Source: Oscillospiraceae bacterium
Lineage (GTDB): Bacteria > Bacillota > Clostridia > Oscillospirales > CAG-272
NCBI GenBank assembly: GCA_015064155.1
Contig: SVST01000010.1
Location: forward strand, 31,205 to 95,204
DNA length: 64,000 bases
Direction: 5' to 3'
Positions 9,478 through 19,179 of the stretch are shown here, one piece after another. The notes below the pieces were generated by a model. That model was not told the origin of the DNA and searched no databases. It saw only the letters and a program-made list of their open reading frames with translations. The translations under genes were made by a program, and so were the position numbers. The first letter of the stretch is position 1. Each line of letters opens with the position of its first letter.

Positions 9478-10641
9478 TTATCGGATCTTGATATTTTTCA
9501 AGAAAGCATCCATTGCACCGATGTAGTTCCGATAGTCGAACGCATCCAATGCAACCTGTCTACTTCCCTCTCTCAATTGCAAATACGCATCCGCAGAAAG
9601 CTCCAAAGCACGTCTGTACGCCTTGGTACAGGATTCCACGGTTTCCGACTCACAAACGATACCGGTTTTTCCATCGATGATATAGTCTGCAAGGTCTCCC
9701 GTATGATTGGCAATAACGGGCGTTCCGCATGCCATACTCTCGCCCACCTTGGTGGAAAAGCCCGCATTTGCATTGCGCGTATTTTCCCGCAAGAGGACCG
9801 TATAGTCGGCAGCGTAGATCTGCGCCTTGATCTCAGCCTGCGGAACACGTCCGCAGATCTCCAAAGAATCCCCCACACAGGAAAGGAACTCGTCGGTCAG
9901 CCCCAGCGCCTTGAGTTGCCCCTCCTTGACACCGTAGATACGGAATCGGATCCTTGCTCTTTCCTGGGAGGTCAATTCCCCCAGCGCATAGATCGCGTTC
10001 ATGATGCAATCCTTACGTGCGGGTGAGCCGGCATAAAGAACCGTTACTCGCTCATTCGGTGTATGTACACCGTCGGCATAAGCCTCCCTATCCACGATCG
10101 TGGGAATAAACAAGGAATTACATCCCTGACGGCGGTAATATTTTTCCAGATACGTACTAATCGAAATCACGTTCTTGCTCTTTCGATTGACAAAACGCAT
10201 CACATATTCACAGTAAAGAAAACGGTAGAAATACTTGTAGCCGTAGTTATGGATATTGTACCACTCCACAAGGCTTCTCACGAAAGAAACCCGATGCTGC
10301 TTTGCATATTTGTACAAAAATTTGTGTGCATACAGCTCGGTGCTGTTAAAGGCAGAAATGATCAGGTCGCCCTCGCCAATACCCTCTACGCTTTTTTTCA
10401 CGTAGTTCAAATGATTCTGCTTTCGTTTGAAGTGTGCCGAAAAGCCGTGTCCCTTCAGCTCCGAAAAGGTGTAGGAACGAATGCCCTCTTCTTCATATAC
10501 ACAACCGTTCTCCGTTCCGACACCGTGCAGCTCTACCGTGTATCCAAGCTCCCTCAGCATGTGCGCAAAATGGATCAAGCGGATGCCGTTCGCCACGTTG
10601 TGGGTAGGCATATGATAACAATAGATGAGTGCTTTTTTCAT
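9478..10641 (-). CDS. Glycosyltransferase, GT-B fold
   Basis: 387 residues. The N-terminus (KKALIYCYHMPTHNVANGIR) and the C-terminal AGFSTKVGESMACGTPVIA motif with the nucleotide-contacting glutamate mark a GT4-like enzyme. The donor domain also has VLYAGSPARKD. It diverges more from the common GT4 pattern than its neighbours, lacking the usual S-x-x-E-G-x-P block. GGAGAG lies seven bases before the ATG. Cytoplasmic, membrane-associated; specificity unknown. Confidence 0.83.
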   Translation of the reverse strand: MKKALIYCYHMPTHNVANGIRLIHFAHMLRELGYTVELHGVGTENGCVYEEEGIRSYTFSELKGHGFSAHFKRKQNHLNYVKKSVEGIGEGDLIISAFNSTELYAHKFLYKYAKQHRVSFVRSLVEWYNIHNYGYKYFYRFLYCEYVMRFVNRKSKNVISISTYLEKYYRRQGCNSLFIPTIVDREAYADGVHTPNERVTVLYAGSPARKDCIMNAIYALGELTSQERARIRFRIYGVKEGQLKALGLTDEFLSCVGDSLEICGRVPQAEIKAQIYAADYTVLLRENTRNANAGFSTKVGESMACGTPVIANHTGDLADYIIDGKTGIVCESETVESCTKAYRRALELSADAYLQLREGSRQVALDAFDYRNYIGAMDAFLKNIKIR

Positions 10642-10677
10642 ATTCGGTCTCTCCTTTATCCGATCTTTTGCAAGCGG

Positions 10678-11775
10678 TTATGCATTGGGCTGCTCCTCGA
10701 TCAAGCGGATCAAGGTATCAAATGACTTTTTATCGTCGCACAGATCGGCAACCTTACGCTGTCCGTCACGTGCCATTGCAGAGATCTCCTCTGCCGTCAT
10801 ATCGGTCAAATGTAAAATATGCTTTGCCATCTCGTCGGCATTGCCCACGGGCGTCAAATATCCGTTCACACCGTGGTCAATGATGTCCTTCGGACCCGTG
10901 CGGCAGTCGGTGGACACCGCAATCAGACCGATCACCATCGCTTCCAAAAGGGCATTCGGCATGCCCTCGTAATCCGACGACATCAAAAAGGCATCGTGTT
11001 TTTTCATTTCGAGGTGCATCGTCGAGCTTTTTCCCATCAGGAACACATTGTCCTGTAAGCCCATCTCGGTGATTCGATCCTGCACCGCCTTTTCATTCTG
11101 TTCGGTTCCGCCGCCATAGATCGACAGCGTGATATCGGGCTTTTCAGCCAGTGCCTTTTTGAAGGCATCGAGCATCATAGGATAATTTTTTTGCGATGTA
11201 ATTCTGCCTGCCGCCACAAAGCGTCTGATCTTTGGCGGAAACTCGGTCTTGGCATTGGCATAGCAATTCGGAGAAACGGGATTGGTGATCACGATCGCTT
11301 TTTTTGCAACCTTTTCACTGAAAAAGGTCTGTTGCTCGGGGGTCTGTACGATAAACGCATTGCAACGCTTAAAGCATTTTTTCCAAAGAAATTTTACCTT
11401 TTTGTCGGTGATCTCGTGCCACGGGCTGTTACGCACGGTTTCCACACGGTACAGCTTCAGTCCAATCGTAGCAAACATCATCCAGATTTGAATGGTCGGC
11501 AAAAAGCTGAATAACAGATCGGGATTTATACTCTTTACAATCTCACGTGTTTTTTTCAAGCGTTTCAGATACGGGATCGCCGCATAGTCCTTCGGTGTTG
11601 CCGCAATCGGATGGATCACTGCCGACTCAGGAATCTCGTATTCATTATCAGTACGGCCGTGAATCAAAAGATGCACGTCATATCCCTGTTCGATCAGTTT
11701 TTTCGTCCACACCGATACCACACGCTCAGCACCGCCGCCGCCCAAGGTACCGATTGCAATCAAAATCCTTTTCAT
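10678..11775 (-). CDS. GT4-family glycosyltransferase
   Basis: 365 residues. The glycine-rich start RILIAIGTLGGGGAERV is the standard GT4 acceptor loop, and the donor site has FVAAGRITSQKNYPMML and SSDYEGMPNALLEAMVIG (E-x7-E). This arrangement resembles N-acetylgalactosamine/galactose transferases of capsule clusters, but that does not fix the donor. GGGAGC precedes the ATG by four bases. Confidence 0.88.
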   Translation of the reverse strand: MKRILIAIGTLGGGGAERVVSVWTKKLIEQGYDVHLLIHGRTDNEYEIPESAVIHPIAATPKDYAAIPYLKRLKKTREIVKSINPDLLFSFLPTIQIWMMFATIGLKLYRVETVRNSPWHEITDKKVKFLWKKCFKRCNAFIVQTPEQQTFFSEKVAKKAIVITNPVSPNCYANAKTEFPPKIRRFVAAGRITSQKNYPMMLDAFKKALAEKPDITLSIYGGGTEQNEKAVQDRITEMGLQDNVFLMGKSSTMHLEMKKHDAFLMSSDYEGMPNALLEAMVIGLIAVSTDCRTGPKDIIDHGVNGYLTPVGNADEMAKHILHLTDMTAEEISAMARDGQRKVADLCDDKKSFDTLIRLIEEQPNA

Positions 11776-11803
11776 GCCTGCTCCCTGCCTTTTCTAAAAA
11801 ATA

Positions 11804-12871
11804 TTATTTGGAACGGTAGATCTCGCAATAATCCTCTGTCATCTTTTGTGCCGAGAAACGAACCGATTCCTCCTTTGCCGCGCGTCCGAGCTTTGCTCGC
11901 AGCTCGACATCGTTCGTCATGCGCTCCAGTGCATCCGCCAGTGCATCTTCGTTCACGTCGATCAGCAACCCGTGCGTTTCATTGACGATCATATCGGGAA
12001 TACCGCCCACGTTCGATGCAATAATAGGAAGACCGGACCCCATCGCCTCGGCAACCGTCAACGGAATCCCTTCGTAAAGCGACGGCAAAATAAAGACATC
12101 AGCCTTTTGCAAATATTCAAAAACGTTCGATTGCTTGCCCCAGAACACCACGTTCTCCTGCAAGCCAAGCTCGGCTACCAAAGCCTCGATCTCCGCGCGC
12201 TTGTCACCGTCTCCAACCAACCAAAGTCGGCTGTCGGGATGCTTTTGGCAATATTTTGCATAGCCCTTGATCATTCCCACGTGATTTTTGGCTTCTTCAA
12301 AACGGCCGATGTGCAGAATGGTAGCAGCGCCCTTGATGCTGTAGTCACTCTTGGGAATGCATCTGTCCAACGTCACACCGTTATAAACGATCGGGATCTT
12401 TGCCGCCTTGATCTTGTAAGTATCCACAATGGTTTGCTGCACGATCGTGCTCAGTGCCACGGGTTTGATACGACACAGCTTATAAGACAGCAGATTGACG
12501 TATTTATCGGCAGAACCGCTTTCCTTTTGGGCGATACTGTGCACGGTGTGCAAAATCTTTGCATGCAGACCAAACGCAGCGGGAGTCACGTATTTGAGAA
12601 CATGCAAATGCGTATGGATCACGTCGGGACGCTCGACTTTCAGAATTTTACGGAGCTTGCGATAGACCGAACGGTCAAACCCGCCCTTTTTCCCGAGATA
12701 GTGAATCTTGATCCCCGCTTCCTCCATTTGCTCTGAGAGTGCGGTCTGTGTATCGTACAAACAGATCACCGACACGTCGATCCCGTTTCTTTTTAATTCA
12801 CAGCTCAGATTTTTGCACATTACCTCCGCGCCCGCAAACGACAGACTCGGAATCACCTGTATTACCTTCAT
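11804..12871 (-). CDS. GT4-family glycosyltransferase
   Basis: About 355 residues starting MKVIQVIPSLSFAGAEVM; the in-frame ATG 33 bases upstream is rejected because AAAGGAG lies six bases before 12871 and the family sequence begins there. Motifs: ILHIGRFEEAKNHVGMI and PSLYEGIPLTVAEAMGSG (E-x7-E). The order of elements is that of capsular GT4 enzymes such as EpsF. About 30 bases separate it from the previous gene. Confidence 0.88.
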   Translation of the reverse strand: MKVIQVIPSLSFAGAEVMCKNLSCELKRNGIDVSVICLYDTQTALSEQMEEAGIKIHYLGKKGGFDRSVYRKLRKILKVERPDVIHTHLHVLKYVTPAAFGLHAKILHTVHSIAQKESGSADKYVNLLSYKLCRIKPVALSTIVQQTIVDTYKIKAAKIPIVYNGVTLDRCIPKSDYSIKGAATILHIGRFEEAKNHVGMIKGYAKYCQKHPDSRLWLVGDGDKRAEIEALVAELGLQENVVFWGKQSNVFEYLQKADVFILPSLYEGIPLTVAEAMGSGLPIIASNVGGIPDMIVNETHGLLIDVNEDALADALERMTNDVELRAKLGRAAKEESVRFSAQKMTEDYCEIYRSK

Positions 12872-12900
12872 GCCTTGCTCCTTTCGCACGTTATTTTCCA

Positions 12901-13956
12901 TCAAAGTTCATAATACTGACCAAGCAATGCCTTTTTATAAGGCTCAATTGCATTGATCTTCTCTGCTTTTTGGCGCGCATTCTCAGAAAGCTTACCGTAC
13001 AGTATCTCATCGGAAACGATCTTAGCAAGCTTTTCTGCCAGCCCTTCATCCGAGTCGCTCAAATATCCGTTTTCATCGTCCAAAACAAGATCCTTGAGTC
13101 CGTCGGTAGGTGTACTTACAATCGGAACCCCCAGCGCCATTGCTTCCAATGCGCACATCGGGGTTCCCTCCCAACGGGAGGTCATTACCATTGCCTTGGA
13201 ATCGTGCATCAACTTCAAAGGGTTTTTCATAAAGCCCAAAAACGTGACGTTTTCGTCCAGCTTCAACTCTTTGCAAAGCTGCTTGGTTTCTTCCTCCATA
13301 TCTCCCGTTCCCGCAACTGCAATCCGGACGTTTGGCAACCGATCTACCAAAAGACGCATCACTTGAATCATTCTTTGCGGATGCTTGGGATAGGTCAAGC
13401 GTCCTACGTAAACGACGTCATAAGCGTACTTCGAGGAATCCTCTTTCATCCGTTCATACAAAGCCGTCACATCGATGATGTTATACAAGATCGTGCTTTT
13501 CTTTTGAAACCTCTTGTGAAAGAAATATCCCTCAAATGCGCTGTTGGATACCCAAAAGATATGCTTTGCTTTTTTTGCCGCATACAAATATGCAATCGAC
13601 TTGAAATTCAAGCCGCGTGAATCAAAGGCATTGTTATGGATGTGCGAAATCAGCGTAATCTTTCCGCATGCACGGGAAGCAACGAAGCTCGCACGCATAT
13701 CATGTGCATGGATCACATCGGGCTTTTGCTCTCGGATTACACGCTTTACCTCGGAAACCGAAAGCTCCGAAATGGGACAAAATGCAATTCCACGGGCGTC
13801 GAGATCTTCATGGATCTGTCCTTCGCGACTGCAATAGACCATCTCTACGTCGGGTTCATCCCGCATCATGCCGATGATTTGACAAACCACGTTCTCAGCC
13901 CCTGAGAAGCGATTGCTTTGCAACAAATGCAATACCTTCTTCTTTTGCCTTTCCAT
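12901..13956 (-). CDS. GT4-family glycosyltransferase
   Basis: 351 residues. N-terminal LHLLQSNRFSGAENVVCQII carries the glycine/alanine acceptor loop; VVYVGRLTYPKHPQRMI and TSRWEGTPMCALEAMALG form the donor site with the E-x7-E pair. GAGGTG precedes the ATG. A typical exopolysaccharide enzyme, similar in layout to the preceding gene and possibly an old duplication. Confidence 0.88.
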   Translation of the reverse strand: MERQKKKVLHLLQSNRFSGAENVVCQIIGMMRDEPDVEMVYCSREGQIHEDLDARGIAFCPISELSVSEVKRVIREQKPDVIHAHDMRASFVASRACGKITLISHIHNNAFDSRGLNFKSIAYLYAAKKAKHIFWVSNSAFEGYFFHKRFQKKSTILYNIIDVTALYERMKEDSSKYAYDVVYVGRLTYPKHPQRMIQVMRLLVDRLPNVRIAVAGTGDMEEETKQLCKELKLDENVTFLGFMKNPLKLMHDSKAMVMTSRWEGTPMCALEAMALGVPIVSTPTDGLKDLVLDDENGYLSDSDEGLAEKLAKIVSDEILYGKLSENARQKAEKINAIEPYKKALLGQYYEL

Positions 13957-13975
13957 ATCTGCTCACCTCATACTA

Positions 13976-15121
13976 TCATTTCAAAATCTCGCGATAGATT
14001 GCTTCAAGTTCTCCTTTAACCACCGAAAATTCGTACTCCTTGATCTTCTCAAGGTTATGGGCTTTCATTTCCGTCTGCAGGATTTTATTGTCTGCCAAGG
14101 AACCGATTGCATCGGCAAAAGCCTCCGTGTCGGTCGGCAAGCAGGTATATCCACCCTTTTCGTGATCCACCAAGTCAACGTTTCCGCGAATCTTGCTGAC
14201 CACACAAGGCAGTCCGCTTGCCATTGCTTCCATAATCGAACGCGAAAGCCCCTCGCGGAAGGACGGCATCACAAAGCAATCCGAGGCTTGATACAGCTCC
14301 TTGACGTCGGTGCGATAACCGAGAAAATGTACGTTATCATGAAGTCCCGCATCATCCGCCTGCTTTTGCAAAACCTCCTTTTGATCGCCTACACCGCACA
14401 AAACGTAATGAATCTTGGGATTGCTCAGCCTTTGCATTGCCGAAAGGATCACGCTGTTATTTTTGTTTGTATTCAGCTCGCCTGCCGAGATCAGCAAAAA
14501 AGCGTCGTCTTTGATTCCAAGCTCTGCGCGCTTCTCGTTGCGCAATACGTCACGGTTGAAAGAAAACTGTGCTGTATCAATACCAACACCCGGAACAAAA
14601 CAGATCTTACCACCCTTGCGCAGCTTCATTTTTTTCTTTGCAAACGCATAGTCTTCGGTGTTGATGGTAATCAGCGTGTCGGTATAGTGAGCCAGCCACT
14701 TTTCCACGGGATAGTAGATCATCCAGTTTTTCTTGGGTGCCCCTTTGTAGAAGTGAAAACCATGCACCTGGTAGATCACGCGCTTCACCCCGCACTTTTT
14801 CCCTGCCAATCTACCGAGAATACCGCCAACGGGGGTATTGCAGTGAATCACATCGATCTTGTTTTCCCGAATGATCTGACAAAGCTGTTTGTATGCCATT
14901 CGATTTTGTTTGGAAAAAGGACTCCGTGCCAAATCGATATGCAACAGATGCACTCCGTATTTTTCCTCGTCCTCTCGGATTTCCTCCGACGTGGATTTTG
15001 CACGATTTGCCGCACTGTAGAATTCCATATCCAATGCCTTTGCCGCTTCAATGGCCGAGCCTGAGAAATTGTATGACATTCTCTTTCCCGCGATATTTGT
15101 AATATACAATAAGTTCGGCAT
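13976..15121 (-). CDS. GT4-family glycosyltransferase (EpsD/CapM-like)
   Basis: 381 residues. The segment IHCNTPVGGILGRLAGKKCG followed by VIYQVHGFHFYKGAP is characteristic of the EpsD/CapM subgroup, in which an early transferase adds the second sugar to undecaprenyl-diphospho-sugar. The donor site shows ISAGELNTNKNN and PSFREGLSRSIMEAMASG. In a Wzx/Wzy cluster it is the best candidate for the transferase acting right after the initiating enzyme. AAGGAG lies before the ATG. Confidence 0.88.
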   Translation of the reverse strand: MPNLLYITNIAGKRMSYNFSGSAIEAAKALDMEFYSAANRAKSTSEEIREDEEKYGVHLLHIDLARSPFSKQNRMAYKQLCQIIRENKIDVIHCNTPVGGILGRLAGKKCGVKRVIYQVHGFHFYKGAPKKNWMIYYPVEKWLAHYTDTLITINTEDYAFAKKKMKLRKGGKICFVPGVGIDTAQFSFNRDVLRNEKRAELGIKDDAFLLISAGELNTNKNNSVILSAMQRLSNPKIHYVLCGVGDQKEVLQKQADDAGLHDNVHFLGYRTDVKELYQASDCFVMPSFREGLSRSIMEAMASGLPCVVSKIRGNVDLVDHEKGGYTCLPTDTEAFADAIGSLADNKILQTEMKAHNLEKIKEYEFSVVKGELEAIYREILK

Positions 15122-15125
15122 CAGA

Positions 15126-16073
15126 TCATCTCCTTAATTCGCTACGAAATGCATTGAGGTCAAACAGTTTTCCATCCACGAAGCTGTTGCTGACGAGGAA
15201 CAGATAATATTTTCTGAACCGAAATACCAGCTTGGCCAAGTGACGGTTTTTGACACCTTGATACTTACGCAAAGGTACATCTTTCGCCACGCAGGTCAGT
15301 GTATTCTTTTTTTGGTACAGCTTATCAACCGTGATCCGATCGGTGCGCTCGTCGTACGTCACGGCAAGCGACGTGCGATTCCACTTTCGCCACTTGAAAC
15401 GGTATTTGCGCTTGGCAACGCCTTTTTCGTCATAATGGCTCGGTTGATTGATATTGCCAAACAGACCGTTTCCAAGGCTATAGCAAATAAATTTCCCGTG
15501 ATATTCTTCAATGGGCTGAATACAGTGCGGATGATGTCCAATCACGAGGTCGGCTCCGTGATCGATCAACCAATGCCCCACCTCGGTCTGACGCGCCGTT
15601 TGATTCGGATGATTTTCGATCCCCCAATGCATCTGCACCACGATCTTGGCAGACGGATGCTCCGTCTTCATCCGCGCGATATCGGCTTCTGCGCGCGCAT
15701 AGTCAAAGGAAAAACCGCTGTTGCCCTTCAAATCCATATAGGAAAGCAGACAGACCGACTCGCCAATCACATACGGCTCCGCACCGATGATGCCGATCCC
15801 CTTTTCTGAAAGGATCTGCTCGGTGTGACCATACCCTGCTTCTCCGAAATCGTAAATATGATTGTTGGCAAGGCTTGCCGCGATCGGTTCTGCACCAAAC
15901 AAGGATGCCAGATCGTGATCCTCGGCACATAAATTGATCTTTCCGGGAGTCGGTGTATAGGTCTCTTTCGCACCGATCACATATTCAAAGTTCAGCACGT
16001 ACGGATACGCGGGCTTATATTCACTTTTCAAATCCTTCGCAATCAGCGCAACGTCACCCAAAAAAGTAATCAT
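15126..16073 (-). CDS. CapA-family metallophosphoesterase-like protein
   Basis: 315 residues. It opens with ITFLGDVAL and has SLANNHIYDFGEAGYG, VQMHWGIE and the metal-site DLVIGHHPHCIQPIE, plus ICYSLGNGLFG, all landmarks of the CapA (poly-gamma-glutamate synthesis) calcineurin-like fold. No signal peptide is visible, unlike many membrane-anchored CapA proteins, so it may act in the cytoplasm. Its role in a heteropolysaccharide operon is unclear; such genes often travel with ATP-grasp genes, as here. Confidence 0.85.
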   Translation of the reverse strand: MITFLGDVALIAKDLKSEYKPAYPYVLNFEYVIGAKETYTPTPGKINLCAEDHDLASLFGAEPIAASLANNHIYDFGEAGYGHTEQILSEKGIGIIGAEPYVIGESVCLLSYMDLKGNSGFSFDYARAEADIARMKTEHPSAKIVVQMHWGIENHPNQTARQTEVGHWLIDHGADLVIGHHPHCIQPIEEYHGKFICYSLGNGLFGNINQPSHYDEKGVAKRKYRFKWRKWNRTSLAVTYDERTDRITVDKLYQKKNTLTCVAKDVPLRKYQGVKNRHLAKLVFRFRKYYLFLVSNSFVDGKLFDLNAFRSELRR

Positions 16074-16082
16074 AAGACCCTC

Positions 16083-17165
16083 TTATTTCTTAAAAACTTC
16101 GTTCAAAACTCTCTCTGTCAGATCCCCGAACAAAGGACCGTTATCAAACTGATGCAGATTGATTCCACCCTTTCGCATATTTGCCTCTATCAGCATTGCA
16201 TCACCATCGCGGTCGATCGCAATGTCCCAGGAAACAAGACGGAAATGTCCGATCAGAGGATGCGCGCGTTTTACCAACGCCACGGCTTTATCGTAAGAAG
16301 GAACCGAGAAGCCCTCATAGCGAACACCGCTGCTGGGATGCGTTTCGCGCTTTTCACCGGTATAGTAGGTGTAAGAATATTTGTCCAAATAGCCGTCCGG
16401 CTTAATTCCGCAGCTGATACCGCCTGCCGTTACATTGTCAACACGGCTCGAACCGGTTCCCATACGAAGACAAGAAGAAAGGATATAAACACCGTCGTCC
16501 ATCAAAATCGAACAAATACGCACGGTATTCACCGAGTCGGGATGCACCTTTGCAATATCGGGATGCTGCTCGATCAGCTTTTGCACGATGTAATCGTCAT
16601 ACGACGGATCAGTCAAGAAAGCATTGATCTTGTCCTGATCTCCTGCACGGAAAAATTCAATGCCTCTTCCGCTTCCCGTTTCCTGTGAGGGTTTGCAGAT
16701 CACCTCGTCAACCGCTGTAATCAGTGCTTTTGCTTGCTCGACAGTCAGCTGTGCGTACTCGGCATCAAACAACAAACCGTTGATCTTGCGAACAATCACC
16801 TCGGGTTGCTTGATCCCTGCAAAGATCTTGGAATAGTAGTTCTTATCGTTAAATCCATACCCCAGCTTTCTGCTGTTAAAATGCTGGTCAATCTTGGTAT
16901 AGTACAGATCGTTGGGGATATATCTGGGATCAAATTTTCCGTTCATTGCAGAATAATACTGCGCCCACTTGGGAGATATTGACTTATAGGGCTTCCAAAA
17001 TTCCTTGATTTGCTTTCTCTGCTCCGCGGTCAACTTACACTTACGGTTAAGATAGCGCTTCAAATATTTTCTTTCCTGGTAGTTAGAAATGGTATTGGCT
17101 GCCCAAAGCTCGGGCGTATCCCAAAAATTCATGTAAAAAGATTTCAGTTTCTTACTTACTGCCAT
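16083..17165 (-). CDS. Sugar-transfer-associated ATP-grasp protein
   Basis: About 360 residues. The C-terminal half has the ATP-grasp elements KPSQETGSGRGIEFF, YIVQKLIEQHPDIA, HPDSVNTVRIC and the metal-binding DIAIDRDGDAMLIEANMRKG, matching the family that is named for sitting next to sugar transferases. The start at 17165 (ATG) has GAGGTG six bases upstream; an in-frame GTG nine bases earlier is less likely. It lies directly after the initiating sugar transferase and probably joins a carboxylate (amino acid or uronic acid) to an amine; the substrate is unknown. Confidence 0.86.
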   Translation of the reverse strand: MAVSKKLKSFYMNFWDTPELWAANTISNYQERKYLKRYLNRKCKLTAEQRKQIKEFWKPYKSISPKWAQYYSAMNGKFDPRYIPNDLYYTKIDQHFNSRKLGYGFNDKNYYSKIFAGIKQPEVIVRKINGLLFDAEYAQLTVEQAKALITAVDEVICKPSQETGSGRGIEFFRAGDQDKINAFLTDPSYDDYIVQKLIEQHPDIAKVHPDSVNTVRICSILMDDGVYILSSCLRMGTGSSRVDNVTAGGISCGIKPDGYLDKYSYTYYTGEKRETHPSSGVRYEGFSVPSYDKAVALVKRAHPLIGHFRLVSWDIAIDRDGDAMLIEANMRKGGINLHQFDNGPLFGDLTERVLNEVFKK

Positions 17166-17183
17166 TTTTCGCACCTCATTTCT

Positions 17184-17864
17184 TTATTTTACCGAAGTTT
17201 TCTCTTCGCTTTTTTCCTTGTTCAGCTCTTCTACGACCACCGACGTCTCGTTTTTGTCAGAGCCTTGGTCGCTTGCCTCGTTGGTATACACGTTTTCACG
17301 CTTGAGCACCGTTGCGATGGTTTTGAAAAAGATTTTAACATCCAATCCAAAAGACACATTATTTGCATACCACGCATCATACAGGCGTTTTTCTCGCACG
17401 CTCAAGCCGTTCCGATAGTATGCCTGCGTATATCCGCTAATACCCGGGCGCACCTTCATTTTGTCCACTTCGTCCGCCTGATAGTTGCTAAGTGCTCCCC
17501 AACCGCTTGCGCGTGGACCGATAAGACTCATATCCCCTTTGATAACATTCAGAATTTGCGGGATCTCATCTATACTGCTCTCTCTCAAGAAGCGACCTAC
17601 TTTCGTCACACGTGGGTCGTCCTTCGCATTATATGTACTACCATCCGGATTCAAAATGTTCTCGCAGTTTACTTTCATAGAACGAAACTTATACATGTAT
17701 ATTTTTTTGCTGTTTCTTCCAATCCTCTCGGCCTTATAAAAAATTGGACCTCCATCGTCAAGCTTAATCGCGATTGCAACAACAAACCAAAGCAAGCAGA
17801 AGAAAGGGAATGCCAATAAACTAACAAAAAGGTCAAACACACGCTTCAAAAACGACTTGTACAT
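17184..17864 (-). CDS. Initiating undecaprenyl-phosphate sugar phosphotransferase
   Basis: 226 residues of the bacterial sugar transferase family (PglC/WbaP catalytic domain). One N-terminal hydrophobic segment (FDLFVSLLAFPFFCLLWFVV) precedes GGPIFYKAERIGRNSKK, MYKFRSM, the GDMSLIGPRAS block and VRPGISGYTQA. It transfers a sugar-1-phosphate to undecaprenyl phosphate and so starts the repeat unit. The family domain ends near residue 190; an extra acidic, Lys/Glu/Ser-rich tail of about 35 residues follows. GGAGG lies six bases before the ATG. It lacks the extra membrane domain of full-length WbaP. Confidence 0.93.
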   Translation of the reverse strand: MYKSFLKRVFDLFVSLLAFPFFCLLWFVVAIAIKLDDGGPIFYKAERIGRNSKKIYMYKFRSMKVNCENILNPDGSTYNAKDDPRVTKVGRFLRESSIDEIPQILNVIKGDMSLIGPRASGWGALSNYQADEVDKMKVRPGISGYTQAYYRNGLSVREKRLYDAWYANNVSFGLDVKIFFKTIATVLKRENVYTNEASDQGSDKNETSVVVEELNKEKSEEKTSVK

Positions 17865-17876
17865 ACAGAACCTCCT

Positions 17877-19073
17877 TCAGTTCGATTCGATGATGATATA
17901 TTTTTTCAAAATTTCCCTGGCCTCGTTTGCGTATTGATACGCCAATTCAGGGGTTTCGCCCTCGGTTATCACCCAACCGCAGGTATCGGATTTTGTTTTA
18001 TAGGGTGGCAAAATATCACCAACCTTCTTTCGCATTACAATATCAACGATGTGGGAAGTTCCGATTAAATGCTCATACGGCAAAATTTCGCGAATAACAC
18101 CTGGATGGTAAATCAACAATTTTGTAGCAATGTTTTTCTTGAACATCGGGACAACGCTCATTGGTTCTCCCAAACAAGCAAAAATCAAATTATCAAGCTC
18201 ACTGATGCCGCGCGAATACGGAACAATATGAGAAGCAATCAAATTCTGTCCGTTTCGAATGCCAACGTCAATGATATAAGGTTTTCCGTCGTCCTTGGAA
18301 ACAATGATATCAAAATTAGCAGGTCCCATTGTAATTCCAAGCGCATTCATCGCCTTCTTCACTTCTTCGCAAATCAGCGTCTCGACATCGGACGATATAC
18401 CTAGCCACAAACAATGTCCATAGATAACCTCTCCATTAACTCTTCGAAAATCGGTTTTGACAATCGCATAGATATAAATGTCGTTACCGTTTGCAAAGGC
18501 TTCAACACTGTATTCCTCACCGTCAATGTAGGATTCCACATACACCTCATTATTCCGTGCTGCCGCAAATGCTGTTTCCACCGCCGCATCTAGCTCTTCC
18601 GATTTCGTAACACACACAACGCCCTTGCTTCCCGAACCGTCGCTCGGTTTTATGATACAGGGAAATTGTACCGATTTCAAACGCGCATCATCGGGAGTGC
18701 AAATTTCAAAGAATCGACCTTTTATATTGGCACCATGCTCAGACAAACATTTTTTGATCTGATACTTGCTTTTTGAAATCTCCGCGGTTTCTGCTGGCAA
18801 GGAAAATAACCCAAGGTTCTTTGCAATATACACCACTGTCGGCAATGTAATTGTCGCACCATAGGTCATAACACCATCAACATCGATCTCTTTTGCGAAC
18901 CGCAAGCAAGCTTCTTTATCACACACATCTATGATACCGAATCCCTTTGCAAAAGGAAATCCCGGAGCCTTGTCATTCTTATCCACACAAAATGCCTCGT
19001 ATCCAAGTTCCGAAATTCGCTTGATTGCCGGAACTTGATAGTCACCAGCGCCAATCACCAAGATTTTTTTCAT
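17877..19073 (-). CDS. ATP-grasp ligase, carbamoyl-phosphate-synthase-like
   Basis: 398 residues: N-terminal Rossmann-like pre-ATP-grasp domain (KKILVIGAGDYQVPAIKRI), central nucleotide-binding PCIIKPSDGSGSKGVVCV and EEYSVEAFANG, and a metal site near FDIIVSKDDGKPYIIDVGIR. It is paralogous along its whole length to the next gene upstream (19180-20370). Such stand-alone enzymes form amide bonds between a carboxylate and an amine at ATP cost. In this operon it may attach an amino acid or other acid to an amino sugar. Base composition is visibly AT-richer than the neighbour copy. Confidence 0.85.
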   Translation of the reverse strand: MKKILVIGAGDYQVPAIKRISELGYEAFCVDKNDKAPGFPFAKGFGIIDVCDKEACLRFAKEIDVDGVMTYGATITLPTVVYIAKNLGLFSLPAETAEISKSKYQIKKCLSEHGANIKGRFFEICTPDDARLKSVQFPCIIKPSDGSGSKGVVCVTKSEELDAAVETAFAAARNNEVYVESYIDGEEYSVEAFANGNDIYIYAIVKTDFRRVNGEVIYGHCLWLGISSDVETLICEEVKKAMNALGITMGPANFDIIVSKDDGKPYIIDVGIRNGQNLIASHIVPYSRGISELDNLIFACLGEPMSVVPMFKKNIATKLLIYHPGVIREILPYEHLIGTSHIVDIVMRKKVGDILPPYKTKSDTCGWVITEGETPELAYQYANEAREILKKYIIIESN

Positions 19074-19179
19074 TTCGATCTCCTCATTCCAAATTAAATT
19101 AGCTTTACAAAATGCACGAACACCGCTCTCTGTAAATTACTTTGCCACCAATGCAAAACAAACCCTTTCTGCGATAATT